Shown here: one piece after another, positions 10,901 to 23,527 of the stretch
Numbering within the stretch: the first letter of the stretch is position 1
How the letters are laid out: the number at the start of each line of letters is the position of its first letter
DNA from: Polyodon spathula
Lineage: Eukaryota; Chordata; Actinopteri; Acipenseriformes; Polyodontidae
Assembly (NCBI RefSeq): GCF_017654505.1
Contig: NC_054571.1
Location: forward strand, 4,186,041-4,250,040
Length of the DNA stretch: 64,000 nt
Direction of reading: 5' to 3'
Made by a program: the position numbers and the translations under genes
Notes under the pieces: generated by a model
The model's input: the letters and a program-made list of their open reading frames with translations, nothing else
Database searches by the model: none
What the model was told of the DNA's origin: nothing

Positions 10901-13304
10901 CTTCTTTTATTTTGTGCTTGAGGTCGACTGCTGGCTGTTTAATGGTAATTTCTGTCTCCAGTCTTGCAATAGCTGGCTTGCTACACTATTATTCTGTTAC
11001 TTTATTTTGTTTTTTAATATAGTCATGCACAACAGGACTAAATTAAAGTGGTTTATTAACATGTTCAAAAGCTCAAAAGGACACAGCCATGCCACTTCAG
11101 TACATTTTGTACTTTCAGTACAGCACTTGCTATAGCTGTGGCTGTGTTTGTCTCTGTCCCCAAACATCGTTATCACTTTCACTGTCACTATCAGTACCCT
11201 CATTGTGATCACAGTAAGTTTCATCACTGTCTCTTGGTCTGGCGCATTTGTGTGTTCAGATTTGTCTTCCGATAACTCCAGAACATACTGCAAGACTTGT
11301 TGTGCAGTCCTACGTTGTGTTGGTCTATTCATTTTCACTAGACAATAAGTATATAAACGTGAAGCTTTCAAGTTCATCAGCTCCATCACGTGATCAATCT
11401 CACTCAGCCAAACCCACTGTTTTTACTATTATGGTTAAAATGACAGATCTGGTAGTTTAGGTAGCATGTACAGCAACGGCGCGTAATAAAAAATCTATGA
11501 TTTTGATTCTTTTTAAAGAAATGTTTGAAACTTAGCTACTCATCACGTGGCCAAGTGGGAAATGATACATTCTCTTTTCATGATCACATGATCAGAGGGA
11601 CAGGTTTCCAATGGCTTTTTATTCAAAAATGTAAAACATATTTAAAAATAATAGTTCAACATTATACGGATACAACATTCCTTTTTAAAAAATAGTCATG
11701 TTTTAAAAGGATTCTACGAGATACTTTTGTTTTGATGAGACAGTATAAAAGCTGGAAGTGGGGACACAAAAAAAATCACCCTTAAAGGTTAAAATTGCAT
11801 ACAGATAATTATGCATATTTGTTACATTTTTATGAGCACAGCTAAAGAAATGAATATGTTTCCTGCATCCAATTTTTTAAAATTTTTTTATATATATTTA
11901 AATACACTTAGCTTGAGGTGGGAACTTAATTTGTCCCATTTTTGTGGAATAACCCATCTATCAAAATGAAGTGGCCAGTGTTGGTGACAGTGCCGGAGTT
12001 GGCCTACATACACTCTGTTAGATATTGGGTCCCTTGGTGGAAACAAGGACCCACTGCATACTTGCTTAGTGTAGCTTGAAATGTGGTAATTGTTAACTGT
12101 TTCAGTTCCTTTATTGACATAAGAGATTTTTCTGGATGACCTATGAATATTTTGGTTTGTTTAATTAAAGGTATTTTGTCGTTTAAAATTGTATTTTACA
12201 AATACAATTGTATTTTGTATTTAAAATACAGTTTTTCCAAAGTAGCTTGTATTTTGCATTTGGATACAGTTACCTAAGCATTTTGCCAAGTCTGGATGTA
12301 GCCAATTTGAAGCAGTCAGTAATTTGTGCAGCTGCCATTAATTATTATGTCTTTGCTTTAAGAAGCCCTGGAAAATGACTCATTTAAGTCTGTAAAGATA
12401 TATTTTCTGGATGTAAGTGTGTGCTGACAGATGCATTAGCCTGTGGTGGGTGTTTTGGGGAACAGTTTGTTGCAGCAGTCTGCAATAGTGCATGTTACAT
12501 TCCCACACTGAGTTGTTCACAAGGAGTCCTAAGCTTTCACTGAAAGACGTATATATATATACAAAGAAAAAAGTAGGTTTGTTATTCATTTACCCTAGTT
12601 TACCCTGGTTTTCCCTGTTTATCACTATGCTTTACCATACCTCGCTATTATTTACAATGCTTACCTATGCTTTACCATTCTTTATTACACTTTACTAAGG
12701 GGCACATGTATAAGGGTATCTTTATAGTGAGGGAAGTTGCTGTGATTTAATCTGTGTACAAAATATGGTTAAGGTTGAATAAGAACACAACAAAAAATAA
12801 GGTTTGGCAGTAAAGTGTATGAATGTAATTTGCATTAAACCAAAGTAATCCACACATTGCTGGTAATGCATGGCACTGCCACATCAGCACCAGACGCAGT
12901 GCTCCTGTCCAAGATGTTGAATAGCCTCCATTTTATAATAAAAAAGAACCAACAAGATTCTGTACAGTAATGTTACTAGTGCTAATAAGGATAAGAAATC
13001 AGATTTTAAAGCTTTGCTTATTTCACCCACAAGAACAGCTTTCAGTCCACAGTGTTTTAATAGCACTTAACACAATGTAAAGTGAAGCGAAGGTAAGACA
13101 ATTAGATATGACAACTCAGCAGCCTTCATGGGGCAGGTATAGGGCTTCTATAATTGCTACCTTAAATGGTTGTAGGAATCAAGGCCTACACTGGTTTCTA
13201 AAATGTTTCCAAGCGTGGTCTTGTCATGATTATTTTTTAAGCAAAATAACACCCATGTTTGTCTTTTATTAAGAAAGAGTGCATCCTCATCTTCATGGAG
13301 GACA
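10901..13304. other. No recognisable gene; short degenerate repeats
   Basis: At 12165-12260 there is repeated TGTATTTTGTATTT-type AT-rich sequence with inverted symmetry. At 12585-12700 a degenerate array of CTTTACCATRCT-like units recurs; the same motif appears at 15035-15100 and, in reverse, at 50350-50470. No coding or RNA gene is supported. Confidence 0.5.
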
Positions 13305-13406
13305 GTGTTCATTGGCAACCTGGTTCCCTTTCTTGGATTATGCTGTACTCAGATTGTGTTCATTGGCAGCCTGGTTCCCTTTCTTGGATCATGCTGTACT
13401 CAGATT
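13305..13406. repeat. 51-bp direct duplication
   Basis: Two copies of a unit starting GTTCATTGGCARCCTGG and ending TGTACTCAGATT, offset 51 bp (13311 and 13362), with two mismatches. Because 51 is a multiple of three, it makes false repetitive ORFs. Confidence 0.9.
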
Positions 13407-15864
13407 TACTCAACTGCCACTGTCAAGACAAATTCTGCCCGGTCATTATAGAAAAATAAGTTTTTAGCACATTTAATTACAATATGAGTCACAGGAATAC
13501 AGTGCAGAATATAAAAAAAAAATGTAATTACAGTACAAATAGAGTTGCCACTTTTTCTACAGACCAAACCCAGATATTTCTCAGTCTCGTTACAGTCAGT
13601 AATCATGCAGTACACACAGCACTGTGCTCTTGATATTTCTAGCAATCAAACTAGCAAGCCAGAGAAATAGCAGCTATAGCATGGTACATTAGAGTCTAAT
13701 CTTACCTGAGACAGGTAGCTGTGGTGATGAGTAACACTGTGGTAAATCAATGCCATTTCTGACAGACACTGGATTGCTTAGCCTGAAAAGCCTATTTGTG
13801 ATGGTCAGCATTATAGACAGCCGTTATGGCATGGCAAATATCACTTAGGCGGTTTAATTACCATTATATATATTGAAATTAAACTATACTTTATGTAACT
13901 CTGTATTTACTGTAAAGGTTATATATTTCGGTTATATGTTTTTGTTTTCACTCTATTTCAGTGGTGGCCAATGCATCAAGTATTGTGATGTGTGCTGGTG
14001 CATCTCAATGGGCTCTGTGATCCACCAGCAATAAAGTGAACACGAGTACAATAAATAAAACCCTTTTCACAAATTGGGACTGTCTAGTTTTAAGCCAGTG
14101 GTGACCAATACATTAAGGTAGAAATGAAAAACAAAACTTTATAAAACAGAATGCAAACATATCAGCATTTTCAACTTTAAGAAAGAACAAACTATATTTG
14201 AAAACAAATGGAAACTTAAGTGTTTTTGTGTCCGAGGTGTATTAAAAGCTGCTGTGTATTTTGTGACATTTCTGTGCAATTCAAATCATCCTTAAAAGTA
14301 ACAATGAACCAGTGGCTAGCTAGGGGGTGGAATGAACATTTTATTAAAATGAAAGAGAAATCTCAGTCAAGTAGACAAATGTGTCCATTTTTTGATTTCG
14401 GCAAAAACAAAACACAGGGGCATAAAAAAGCACAAATGCTTCAAGTCCAGTGTGATATTTTGCACACTTTGGTTTTGACAGTTTTTTTTTTCCAGCTCAG
14501 GCAACACAACAAAGCTATGCCTCAAGATTGTGATCAGAAAACTTCCTGCACTTTTTCGACTTCAATATCAGTCAGTGCTGGAACATAACGGCAAATTCCA
14601 GCGTTGTTACGCGTTGACGGCAGCTTCGCCTCCTTTGAAACAGCTCAGATATTTTCATCCAAATCAGTACTACTGGAAGGCACAGAAGGCTGTCCTCCAT
14701 ATCTTGTTACTCACACCACAAAGCGATCTGAAACCAAACAAACTCACAACTGTACACTACCAACCATCGAGCTGAGGAAGCTTGCTGTTCGGGTTACCAG
14801 GGGATGGAAGCCAGAGTTATTAGAACCAGCTAGTGTTTGGATTTGTTGAGATGCTGAAAAATATACACAGTTTAATAGTAACCCGTGCATAAAAAGTCAG
14901 CTCTTGTGTTTCATGGGCTCGCTAGCTGTTCTCACGCGCAGTGCCCGGCTTCAAACCTCCTTACCAGAGACTCAGAAACAGCTGAAAACAGTGAGGCCGG
15001 TTCATGATTTTAATCACCACACTATTTTATACATTGGTTTACCATGCTTTCACTGTGCTTTATTACACTTTGCTATGCTTTTACTATGGTAAACTTTTAT
15101 AAGAGATATGTTGTGACAACCATGTACAAATTTAACCCTATTTAACAGGCTCTCTTAGTTCTACATCCTCTTACTTTCCTGTATGCATTCTTTAGCAGCA
15201 GAAACACTTGAGAGGTGTGATAGACACTCAAAATTGCATTCCCCTTTATAACAATCTTTGGGTGAATTCAAACAAACTAAAAGTATGCAAAAGTAAGTTT
15301 TTCCGCACTGTTAAATGATCTCAACTCGGTTAAGATTTATGATAGGCTTCTAGATGAACTGGGTGTAATTTGTAAGACAAAGTTAGTATTGCTGGTGAAA
15401 TGTCATAGCTCATAGTTATTCATTTGTGCAACTTCTTAACTTTTTCTACCTAATACAAGGTGATTGCTTAAGTGTTGTATTTTTTGTCAGCATGTGTCAA
15501 ATTACTGAAAGTGATAGCATGTATTCTGTGAATATTATTTTATACAGATATTCTGTGCTAAACAGATTCATATATAGTCAATTCTTGTTAATACGAATAT
15601 CAAGGGACAAGCAAAAAAAAAAAAGTGTCTATCAGTAATTTATATTATTAGGAATCTAAAGCCAAATACAAAGTGTCAGTATTTACTGAAGTTACAGCAA
15701 CAATGAAATCAAATTTCAATTACACAACAATGAAGAATATTATGCATTTTAAATTACTGTGCATTTTATAGAAAATACAGCTGTAAGTACTTTTAAAAAG
15801 TACATGAACTGCACTTGTTAGACATTTTGAAACCACAAAAGCTAGGCATCCTCAACATCAGGGT
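13407..15864. other. No recognisable gene
   Basis: Mostly AT-rich unique sequence. An ORF of 122 codons at 14220-14588 has no feature I recognise. The region 14540-14970 is more GC-balanced but shows stops in all frames and no domain. A CTTTAC-type degenerate repeat lies at 15035-15100. Confidence 0.5.
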
Positions 15865-16060
15865 ATTGAGCAAATCAGAAACATTGACGACTTGCATCCA
15901 CAGTTTGCTCTTCATAAGCCAGTATTTTTGTATCTTGTTTTTTTTTCAGAATGGATGACAAAGTGTTTGTGGGAATGTTGAAATCAGTAGCATCATCTTT
16001 CTTACTCTTGTATGGTGAGTCGTTATCCACCGCTTTCAACACCTCAGTTTTTGTCTGCAA
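15865..16060 (-). pseudogene. Pogo/Tigger transposase fragment (CENP-B-type HTH)
   Basis: The minus-strand reading from 16060 gives KTEVLKAVDN, SKKDDATDFNIPTNTL and SSILKKKQDTK in order. This is the pattern of the N-terminal HTH of pogo/Tigger transposases (related to CENP-B): a lysine-rich start, an Asp-Phe-x-Ile-Pro turn, then Thr-Leu-Ser-Ile-Leu-Lys. Only about 60 residues remain; the DDE catalytic domain is absent. It is a relic. On the opposite strand the same sequence mimics an exon with good-looking splice sites, which I reject. Confidence 0.75.
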
Positions 16061-17526
16061 GGATAGTGCACGTTTTTGGGTTCACTCGAATGTGGGTGGC
16101 AACTGGAAGTCTGCCATTTCGGTGAGAGCGCGTAGCTGTGAGATTACTGAAGAACTCCACTGTGGTCAGCTGCAGGGCAGGCTGCGATTGTCTAAACCAT
16201 GGCGCCGGGCTGATCACGGGGAGGAGTTAGGTAGTACAAAGGCAATGAAGTTGTGCCTTACACTGAAACGTACTAACATGCTGGAGCTGTTTGTTTTGTT
16301 TTTGTCTTGTTGTTTTGCAGAGGAGGAGTAGCAGACAGGAGCTACAGCCACAGAGCCAGCACAAACCCCTGAGCACTACCATCACAGCACTGCACGAGAC
16401 ATGCACGAGACACGGTTTTGAGGAGCACATTTAGCACATTTCATGCACTGTGGATTACTTGTGTGGGATTATTGTTTATTATTTGGGACTGAAAACCAGT
16501 GAAAATCAGTGTTACACCATTGTATTGGTACAGGCTAAGAGGTGGGACTGGGACAGATCTTAAATGTATCTGTACATTGCGCACAGCCCACACTTATTGT
16601 AACTGGCTCCCAGAATGCACCAGATCACTCCACTTTAAAAACTTTCTTCAATAAGCCCTCCCCCGCAACATGTCATTCAAAATAAAGAACAACACTATAG
16701 AAGGCCAGAGCAGCCAGTGACACAAGTCTCCAAGAGACTGACGAACGGCCTGCAGGTTAAGCAGTTACACAGAGTTACTGGAAAATCTCACTGGCAGTAG
16801 AAATTTACACTTCAATTGAAATAGCAGGTCCATTACTTGGTAGCCATGGAGTTCCCCAATATGTAATTAAATTAGGGGGCTAATTAGGGGCTTTACATTA
16901 TAATTCTATTTGGCAAAGTAGCTGTTCAGGCTCTATTTCTCCCCAGCCTCCACCTGTTTTTTAGGCCTCGTCTAAGGGAGAGGGCAACTATCCTGCCCAA
17001 AGCACAATTATAGGCAGGGGTACCTCAAAGGGTGAGGTCAAAGGCTAAAGATGTAATGAAAATATATAACATTGTATTTGTTATTAAGCTTTAATAAATA
17101 TTGCTCTCTATCGCATGAGTGTTCTTGCCTGAACTAGTGTTCTTATGCCATTAAATGAGAAACCCCAAAAAGGGCAATGCATTTTATCTGGGGAATTTTC
17201 CATTACCGCTGTAGTGAATTTCTGCTCTTTCTGTGGTGTATATTTGCTCTTGTTTGGCAGTTAAACAGCGATGGGCTCAGCAGAGGTGCTGCCTCACATG
17301 TCTGTGATGTATCAAATCATATTGAACAAAATCTTTCTGAATCCAGCAGGTGGACTGAAACCGGCAAGATAGCAGGACCTAGGGAAATTATTTCACACCT
17401 TTCACTCAACTGACCAACAACTGTTTAATTGCTGGCAATCTGTTACACAATTACAGGCATCAGCCATTTCTAGCTAACAGGACTGAACGCTGATTAAAGG
17501 CTAAAACGCTGTTGTGGTTTGCTTCG
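16061..17526. other. No recognisable gene
   Basis: The GC-richer part 16060-16440 borders the pogo fragment and may be its 5' flank. No ORF is supported. 16440-17526 is unique AT-rich sequence. Confidence 0.5.
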
Positions 17527-17630
17527 GTAAAAGAAAGGAATCAACATTCTCCCGTCCTGCTAAAGAAAGGAATCAACATTCTCCCGTCCTGCTAAAGAAA
17601 GGAATCAACATTCTCCCGTCCTGCTAAAGT
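17527..17630. repeat. 32-bp tandem repeat, three copies
   Basis: The unit AAAGAAAGGAATCAACATTC plus TCCCGTCCTGCT is repeated about three times with almost no divergence. Confidence 0.95.
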
Positions 17631-18251
17631 TGGTAAGCCTGTTTGCATCGTCTACTCCCAGCGTGCATTTTACCTGTGTTGTTTTGTTGTTTATTATTGT
17701 ATTGGTAATTTGTAGGTCAAGGCTGTGCAGAGAGTGCCATCTAGGTCTACACAACCACGTTTTGCCTGAGGTAAACTTTGTTTCCTTGTGTTTTTTCTAT
17801 ATGTTTTTTTTAAGTAATTTTGGTTTTACTTTAATTATGATGTGTGATTCCAGGGGAATTATCTTGGGTTGTATTTATTTTATCATATATCTGTAATTTG
17901 TTGCAAAGTAATGTAATTTAGCCTTACAGGTATTTTATAAGGTTAACAGAGATGATAGTAATAAAATATGTGCAGGATAGCACAGTGATTTATTTGGTGT
18001 TTGTTTATAAAATGCATATTCACTTAATTTGAAGCATTAAAGTAATTTGAATGAGTTTGAACTTTGATAGCAGGAATGCTAAGTGTTAATTGTGTATGTT
18101 TTGCTTTCATTTCCATGAGCACCCATCACTGATTTCACTGTATTATTTTCTTTATATTGTTTTCTTAGAAGTGTTTTTAAATATATGGTTTATTTTATCA
18201 TTTCTTAATTGTGGTTTTATATATATATATATATATATACACATACACACA
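17631..18251. other. Unrecognised sequence, then TA and CA arrays
   Basis: AT-rich with no gene. A (TA)n tract at 18219-18239 passes into (CA)n and leads straight into the next Tc1 end. Confidence 0.6.
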
Positions 18252-19639
18252 CAGCTCTGGAAAAAATTTAGAGACCACTGCAAAATTATCAGTTTCTCTG
18301 GTTTTACTATTTATAGGTATGTGTTAAATACAAATAACAAAAAAGATGCAGTGTTGTCAGACCTCGAATAATGCAAAGAAAATAAGTTCATATTCATTTT
18401 TAAACAACACAAAACTAATGTTTTAACTTAGGAATAGTTCAGAAATCAATATTTGGTGGAATAGCCCTGATTTTCAAGCACAGCTTTCATACGTCTTGGC
18501 ATGCTCTCCACCAGTCTTTCACATTGATGTTGGGTGACTTTATGCCACTCCGGCGCAAAAATTCAAGCAGCTCGGCTTTGTTTGATGGCTTGTGACCATC
18601 CATCTTCCTCTTGATCACATTCCAGAGGTTTTGTCCATGACCCTGGCCATGACAGGGTCTTGATTTGGTGGTCCTCCATCCACACCTTCATTGACCTGGC
18701 TGTGTGGCATGGAACATTGTCCTGCTGGAAAAAGGACAACCTTGTACTTGGCTTGATTCATGCCTCCTTCACAAAGACAAATCTGCCCGATTCCAGCCTT
18801 GCTGAAGCACCCCCAGATGAGTCCAATTTTCAGCTTTGCCCAACACCTGGTCGTCTAATGGTTAGATGGAGACTGGGAGAGGCCTACAAGCCACAGTGTC
18901 TCGCACCCACAGTGAAATGTGATGGAGGATCGGTGATGATCTGGGGGTGCTTCATCAAGGCTGGAATCGGGCAGCTTTAACATGAATCAAGCCAAGTACA
19001 AGGTTGTCCTGGAAGAAAACTTGCTTCATTCTGCTCTGACAATGTTCCCCAACTCTGAGGATTGGTTTTTCCAGCAGGACAATGCTCCATGCCACACAGC
19101 CAGGTCAATCAAGGTGGGGATGGAGGACCACCAGATCAAGACCCTGTCATGGCCAGCCCAATCTCCAGACCTGAACCCCATTGAAAACCTCTGGAATGTG
19201 ATCAAGAGGAAGATGGATGGTCACTAGCAAAGCCGAGCTGCTTGAATTTTTGCGCCAGGAGTGGCATAAAGTCGCCCAACATCAATGTGAAAGACTGGTG
19301 GAGAGCATGCCAAGACGCATGAAAGCTGTGCTTGAAAATCAGGGTTATTACACCAAATATTGATTTCTGAACTATTCCTAAGTTAAAACATTAGTATTGT
19401 GTTGTTTAAAAATGAATATGAACTTATTTTCTTTGCATTATTTGAGGTCTGACAACACTGCATCTTTTTTGTTATTTTGACCAGTTGTTCAATATTCTTA
19501 TTTGGAATTTGGGAGGAATGTTGTCAGTAGTTTATAGAATAAAACAAAAATGTTCATTTTACCCAAACACATACCTATAAATAGCAAAACCAGAGAAACT
19601 GATAATTTTGCAGTGGTCTCTTAATTTTTTCCAGAGCTG
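18252..19639. mobile_element. Fold-back Tc1-like derivative
   Basis: Both ends carry the same terminal repeat as the element at 6982-8600. The left part (18252-18818) is in minus orientation and holds the transposase C-terminal region. From 18816 the sequence flips and reads plus: SDES-region sequence, [16 protein letters not shown] and NPIENLW, down to the right end at 19639. The same transposase half is therefore present twice as inverted arms (about 18252-18818 and 18938-19639) around a unique spacer of about 119 bp. The flip occurs at a shared GAT trinucleotide. The left arm has also lost the segment between GCTGGAAAAA and GGACAACC. The DNA-binding half is gone. Confidence 0.88.
18819..19366 (+). 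pseudogene. Tc1 transposase catalytic half, N-terminus missing
   Basis: The plus-strand reading from the flip point begins at the SDES block and carries QQDNAPCHTA (Asp) and NPIENLW (Glu, 34 residues later), then a stop at about 19226 (GGTCACTAG instead of the usual GGTCAC-AAGCC). After a small deletion the last part, ending near 19366, is in another frame. It has no DNA-binding domain, so it cannot act as a transposase. It matches the copy at 7286-8309 closely. Confidence 0.85.
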
Positions 19640-19645
19640 TGTGTA

Positions 19646-19658
<13 letters not shown>

Positions 19659-19730
<72 letters not shown>

Positions 19731-19762
19731 AGATAGCAGGGAGGGGGTTAAAATTTCCAGAG

Positions 19763-19836
<74 letters not shown>
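19659..19836. repeat. Two (TA)n arrays around a hybrid TE-end scrap
   Basis: TA arrays at 19659-19727 and 19764-19836 flank a 36-bp scrap. Bases 19728-19753 equal the outer end of the LTR at 6952 (GTAAGATAGCAGGGAGGGGG). The next bases, 19754-19764, read TTTCCAGAGCT, the outermost end of the Tc1 terminal repeat. Confidence 0.85.
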
Positions 19837-19840
<4 letters not shown>

Positions 19841-20575
19841 GTATATATACTTTGTGGAAGTTGCTCACTGAACATTTGCCATTACAACAAGACTAATCAT
19901 TGGATACTATTTGTGGTACTGTGATATTTTGCCCTACTATTACACCATCCAGTTGGTGTTATATTTACTATTGAATATTGAATTCTGTATGACTATCTGA
20001 TATTGAATACTATCAATAGTGTACAGCTACTGTGTCTTGCTATGTTGTCTTAATACTATATTGATCTAATCAGTGATCTTACTTTGCTTGAATTGCATAA
20101 TATACATTTTGAACTTTTCTATCTATAGTTTTATTGTATTCTAACAAATAGCTCCATTGGGGCAATTTGAACTGCATTCATGTCTCTGTCTTTCATTTAA
20201 TTGAAGGGAATATGTGTTGGGAGATTAATATTTAATGGGGTAAAAATCTAATGTCCGTTTATATAATTATAACATCTAGTAAGGGTAGCAATATCAACTA
20301 TCTTATATCTGACTAATGCTTAGACCGGGTCTGGGACGCTACACATACATTTGTAAATAACAATTTGGAACATTCTGTTACTGGATTTGAATGAATCAAA
20401 GATTCATTTTAAAATTAGATCTAGTAAAAAAAAAAAAAAAGAATTGAAAAAAACATAATCACTCGGCAGCATTGAATACGAAAAGTGTTTTCAACACTAA
20501 CAGTGTTAAATCTAACTTTTTCACACTGCAATACGGGGCACAACAGTTCAGTGTATCAATATTCAACGTGGTTGT
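19837..20575. other. No recognisable gene
   Basis: AT-rich unique sequence without an ORF of interest. Confidence 0.6.
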
Positions 20576-20705
20576 TAGAACATAAGAAATAATGAACGAG
20601 AGGAGGCCATTCAGCCAAACTAAGCTTTGTCAAGTTGGGTCCTAAAGGATCCAATTGTTTCTGCCTCAACAACAACAGGTAGCCCATTCCATACACTCCC
20701 CCACT
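20576..20705 (-). mobile_element. CR1-type LINE 3' end, old copy
   Basis: On the plus strand it opens TTAGAACATAAGAAATAATG and continues GAGAGGAGGCCATTCAGCC, the reverse of the CR1 tail seen elsewhere in the window. It is more diverged than the others (CATTCAGCC for CATTCGGCC). Confidence 0.75.
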
Positions 20706-20860
20706 CTCAATCAATCAATCAATCAATCTTTATTTCATACAGCGTCTTTCATAGTGGACCACCATCACAAAGCGCTTTACAAGATACAGTAAAAAACAAG
20801 GCATAATACATTAAATACAACTCTGGGATGTTAAAATTCTAGAACATTGTGGATGCATAT
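20706..20860 (-). mobile_element. L2-like LINE or SINE 3' tail
   Basis: An (ATCA)n tract is followed by CTTTATTTCATACAGCG and CACAAAGCGCTTTACA. On the minus strand this is the familiar GTAAAGCGCTTTG ... AATAAAGATTGATTG end of fish L2-type elements. Clade assignment is by recollection. Confidence 0.6.
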
Positions 20861-21989
20861 GTCGTGTAGAATCATTAGCATAGGATACATTTAAAAAAAG
20901 GTAAAAGTCACAAAGACACAACAGCTAAAAGCATATCAGGCTTGAAAAGCATGGAAAGCAAGAAATAACAAGTGGGTCTTAAAATGAGGGTGTGAATAAG
21001 TGTCTTCTTCCCACTGTCCTAAGTCTATCACCACTTAATTTCCAACTTTGTTGTTGAAGGTCGATTCACTTGGTACTTAAGCATTTGTTTACAGTATGTA
21101 TAGCGCATATGTACAATTCATGTTATATTACCCTCTTCGGCAATGCATAAAGGATTGAATTTATTCGATCACTTATCTCCAAAATGAAAATGCACATTTG
21201 CAATATACAGCCCTGCCTTTCTCAAAGATAACTCAGCCTTTCTGATCATTTGCCCATTCAAGCAATTTTATATTTTCTTCCTGATGGGACAACTGGAACT
21301 CTCATTGAAGCAAAGTGTGCAGTGGATCAATCAAACTGGGAGATGAGGTCGGTGTTGTTACAGCACTCTGCAACAGGGTCATGACTAATGCATTAGGAGG
21401 AACAGCCCACCAGCTGAAAGAAATTGGTCTGACAAAATGATTAAATTATAATGTCATCTATTTTAATAAAGCAATACTACATCCTTGGACATGCAAAGCA
21501 AATGATAATTATGACCATTCAATGCATCATGTTTTTTTTTTTCTTTTGGGAAAAATGATCTCCCCAGAGAAACTCCATTCTGTAATGAGTCTGAACCACT
21601 CGGACGGACCATATTTTCAATTTGTGTGGATCGTAGTAGTTTATTCAGTTTCCATGGGCTGTACACACACGTTAATATAGGAAACTTTCTGAACTAACTA
21701 GGTTAGTTTCTTGTTTATTTTCCAACACACACCCTAGTTTTGTCACATAATAAACAACACGCTGATTGGGTGCATTTCATAAATAAAGGTGGAATATATC
21801 ATGCAAAATTGATATTGATATTGATTGCAAAAAAAAATGGCGGTCCTTAATGTGCCAATATATTGGTGACTCCAGATTGACACAACATAGACTAGCACTG
21901 GGAGTCCGACCCCCCTCTCCATGCAATTTAACCAACCACGATTTCAAACTGCAATAATGCATATCATAGTCCACTCTACCCAGGGATAC
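20861..21989. other. No recognisable gene
   Basis: AT-rich sequence. The ORF at 21463-21666 has no recognisable feature. Confidence 0.55.
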
Positions 21990-22172
21990 TGAGAAAGACT
22001 TCCAGTCAAAACTTTTGACATTAATTTATTAAGTTTCTTTTAGTATTCCTATTGAAGAAATTGAGGTCTAGTCAAAAGGTTTGTCATTGAATTTATTAAG
22101 CTTCTTTTAGCAGTTCTGTTGAAGACATTGAGAAAGACCTCTAGTCAAAATGTTTGTCATTGAATTTATTAA
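21990..22172. repeat. About 70-bp tandem repeat, left part
   Basis: About two and a half units of TTTCTTTTAGTATTCC ... ATTGAGAAAGAC ... TTTGTCATTGAATTTATTAAG. The array is interrupted at 22173 by the Harbinger-like element and resumes at 23452. Confidence 0.9.
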
Positions 22173-23451
<1,279 letters not shown>

Positions 23452-23527
23452 TAAGTTTCTTTTAGTATTTCTATTGAAGACATTGAGAAAGACTTCTAGT
23501 CAAAAGGTTTGTCATTGAATTTATTAA
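23452..23527. repeat. About 70-bp tandem repeat, right part
   Basis: One unit, TAAGTTTCTTTTAGTATTTC to TTGAATTTATTAA, continuing the array at 21990-22172 after the transposon. Confidence 0.9.

Noticed and set aside
14220..14588. 122-codon ORF starting MFLCPRCIKSCC
   Set aside because: Cys residues at the start do not form a recognisable zinc finger and the rest has no family resemblance.
15950..16016. Plus-strand exon-like segment with a TTTTTTTTCAG acceptor and a GTGAGT donor
   Set aside because: The opposite strand reads as a pogo/Tigger HTH domain, which explains the sequence better. The exon signals are chance on the antisense strand.
17527..17630. Three-copy tandem repeat as a possible CRISPR array
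   Set aside because: Copies are contiguous with no spacers, and the context is a vertebrate genome.
18660..18980. 106-codon ORF joining two transposase-like pieces
   Set aside because: It runs across the fold-back flip: the first part is antisense to the transposase. It is not a gene.
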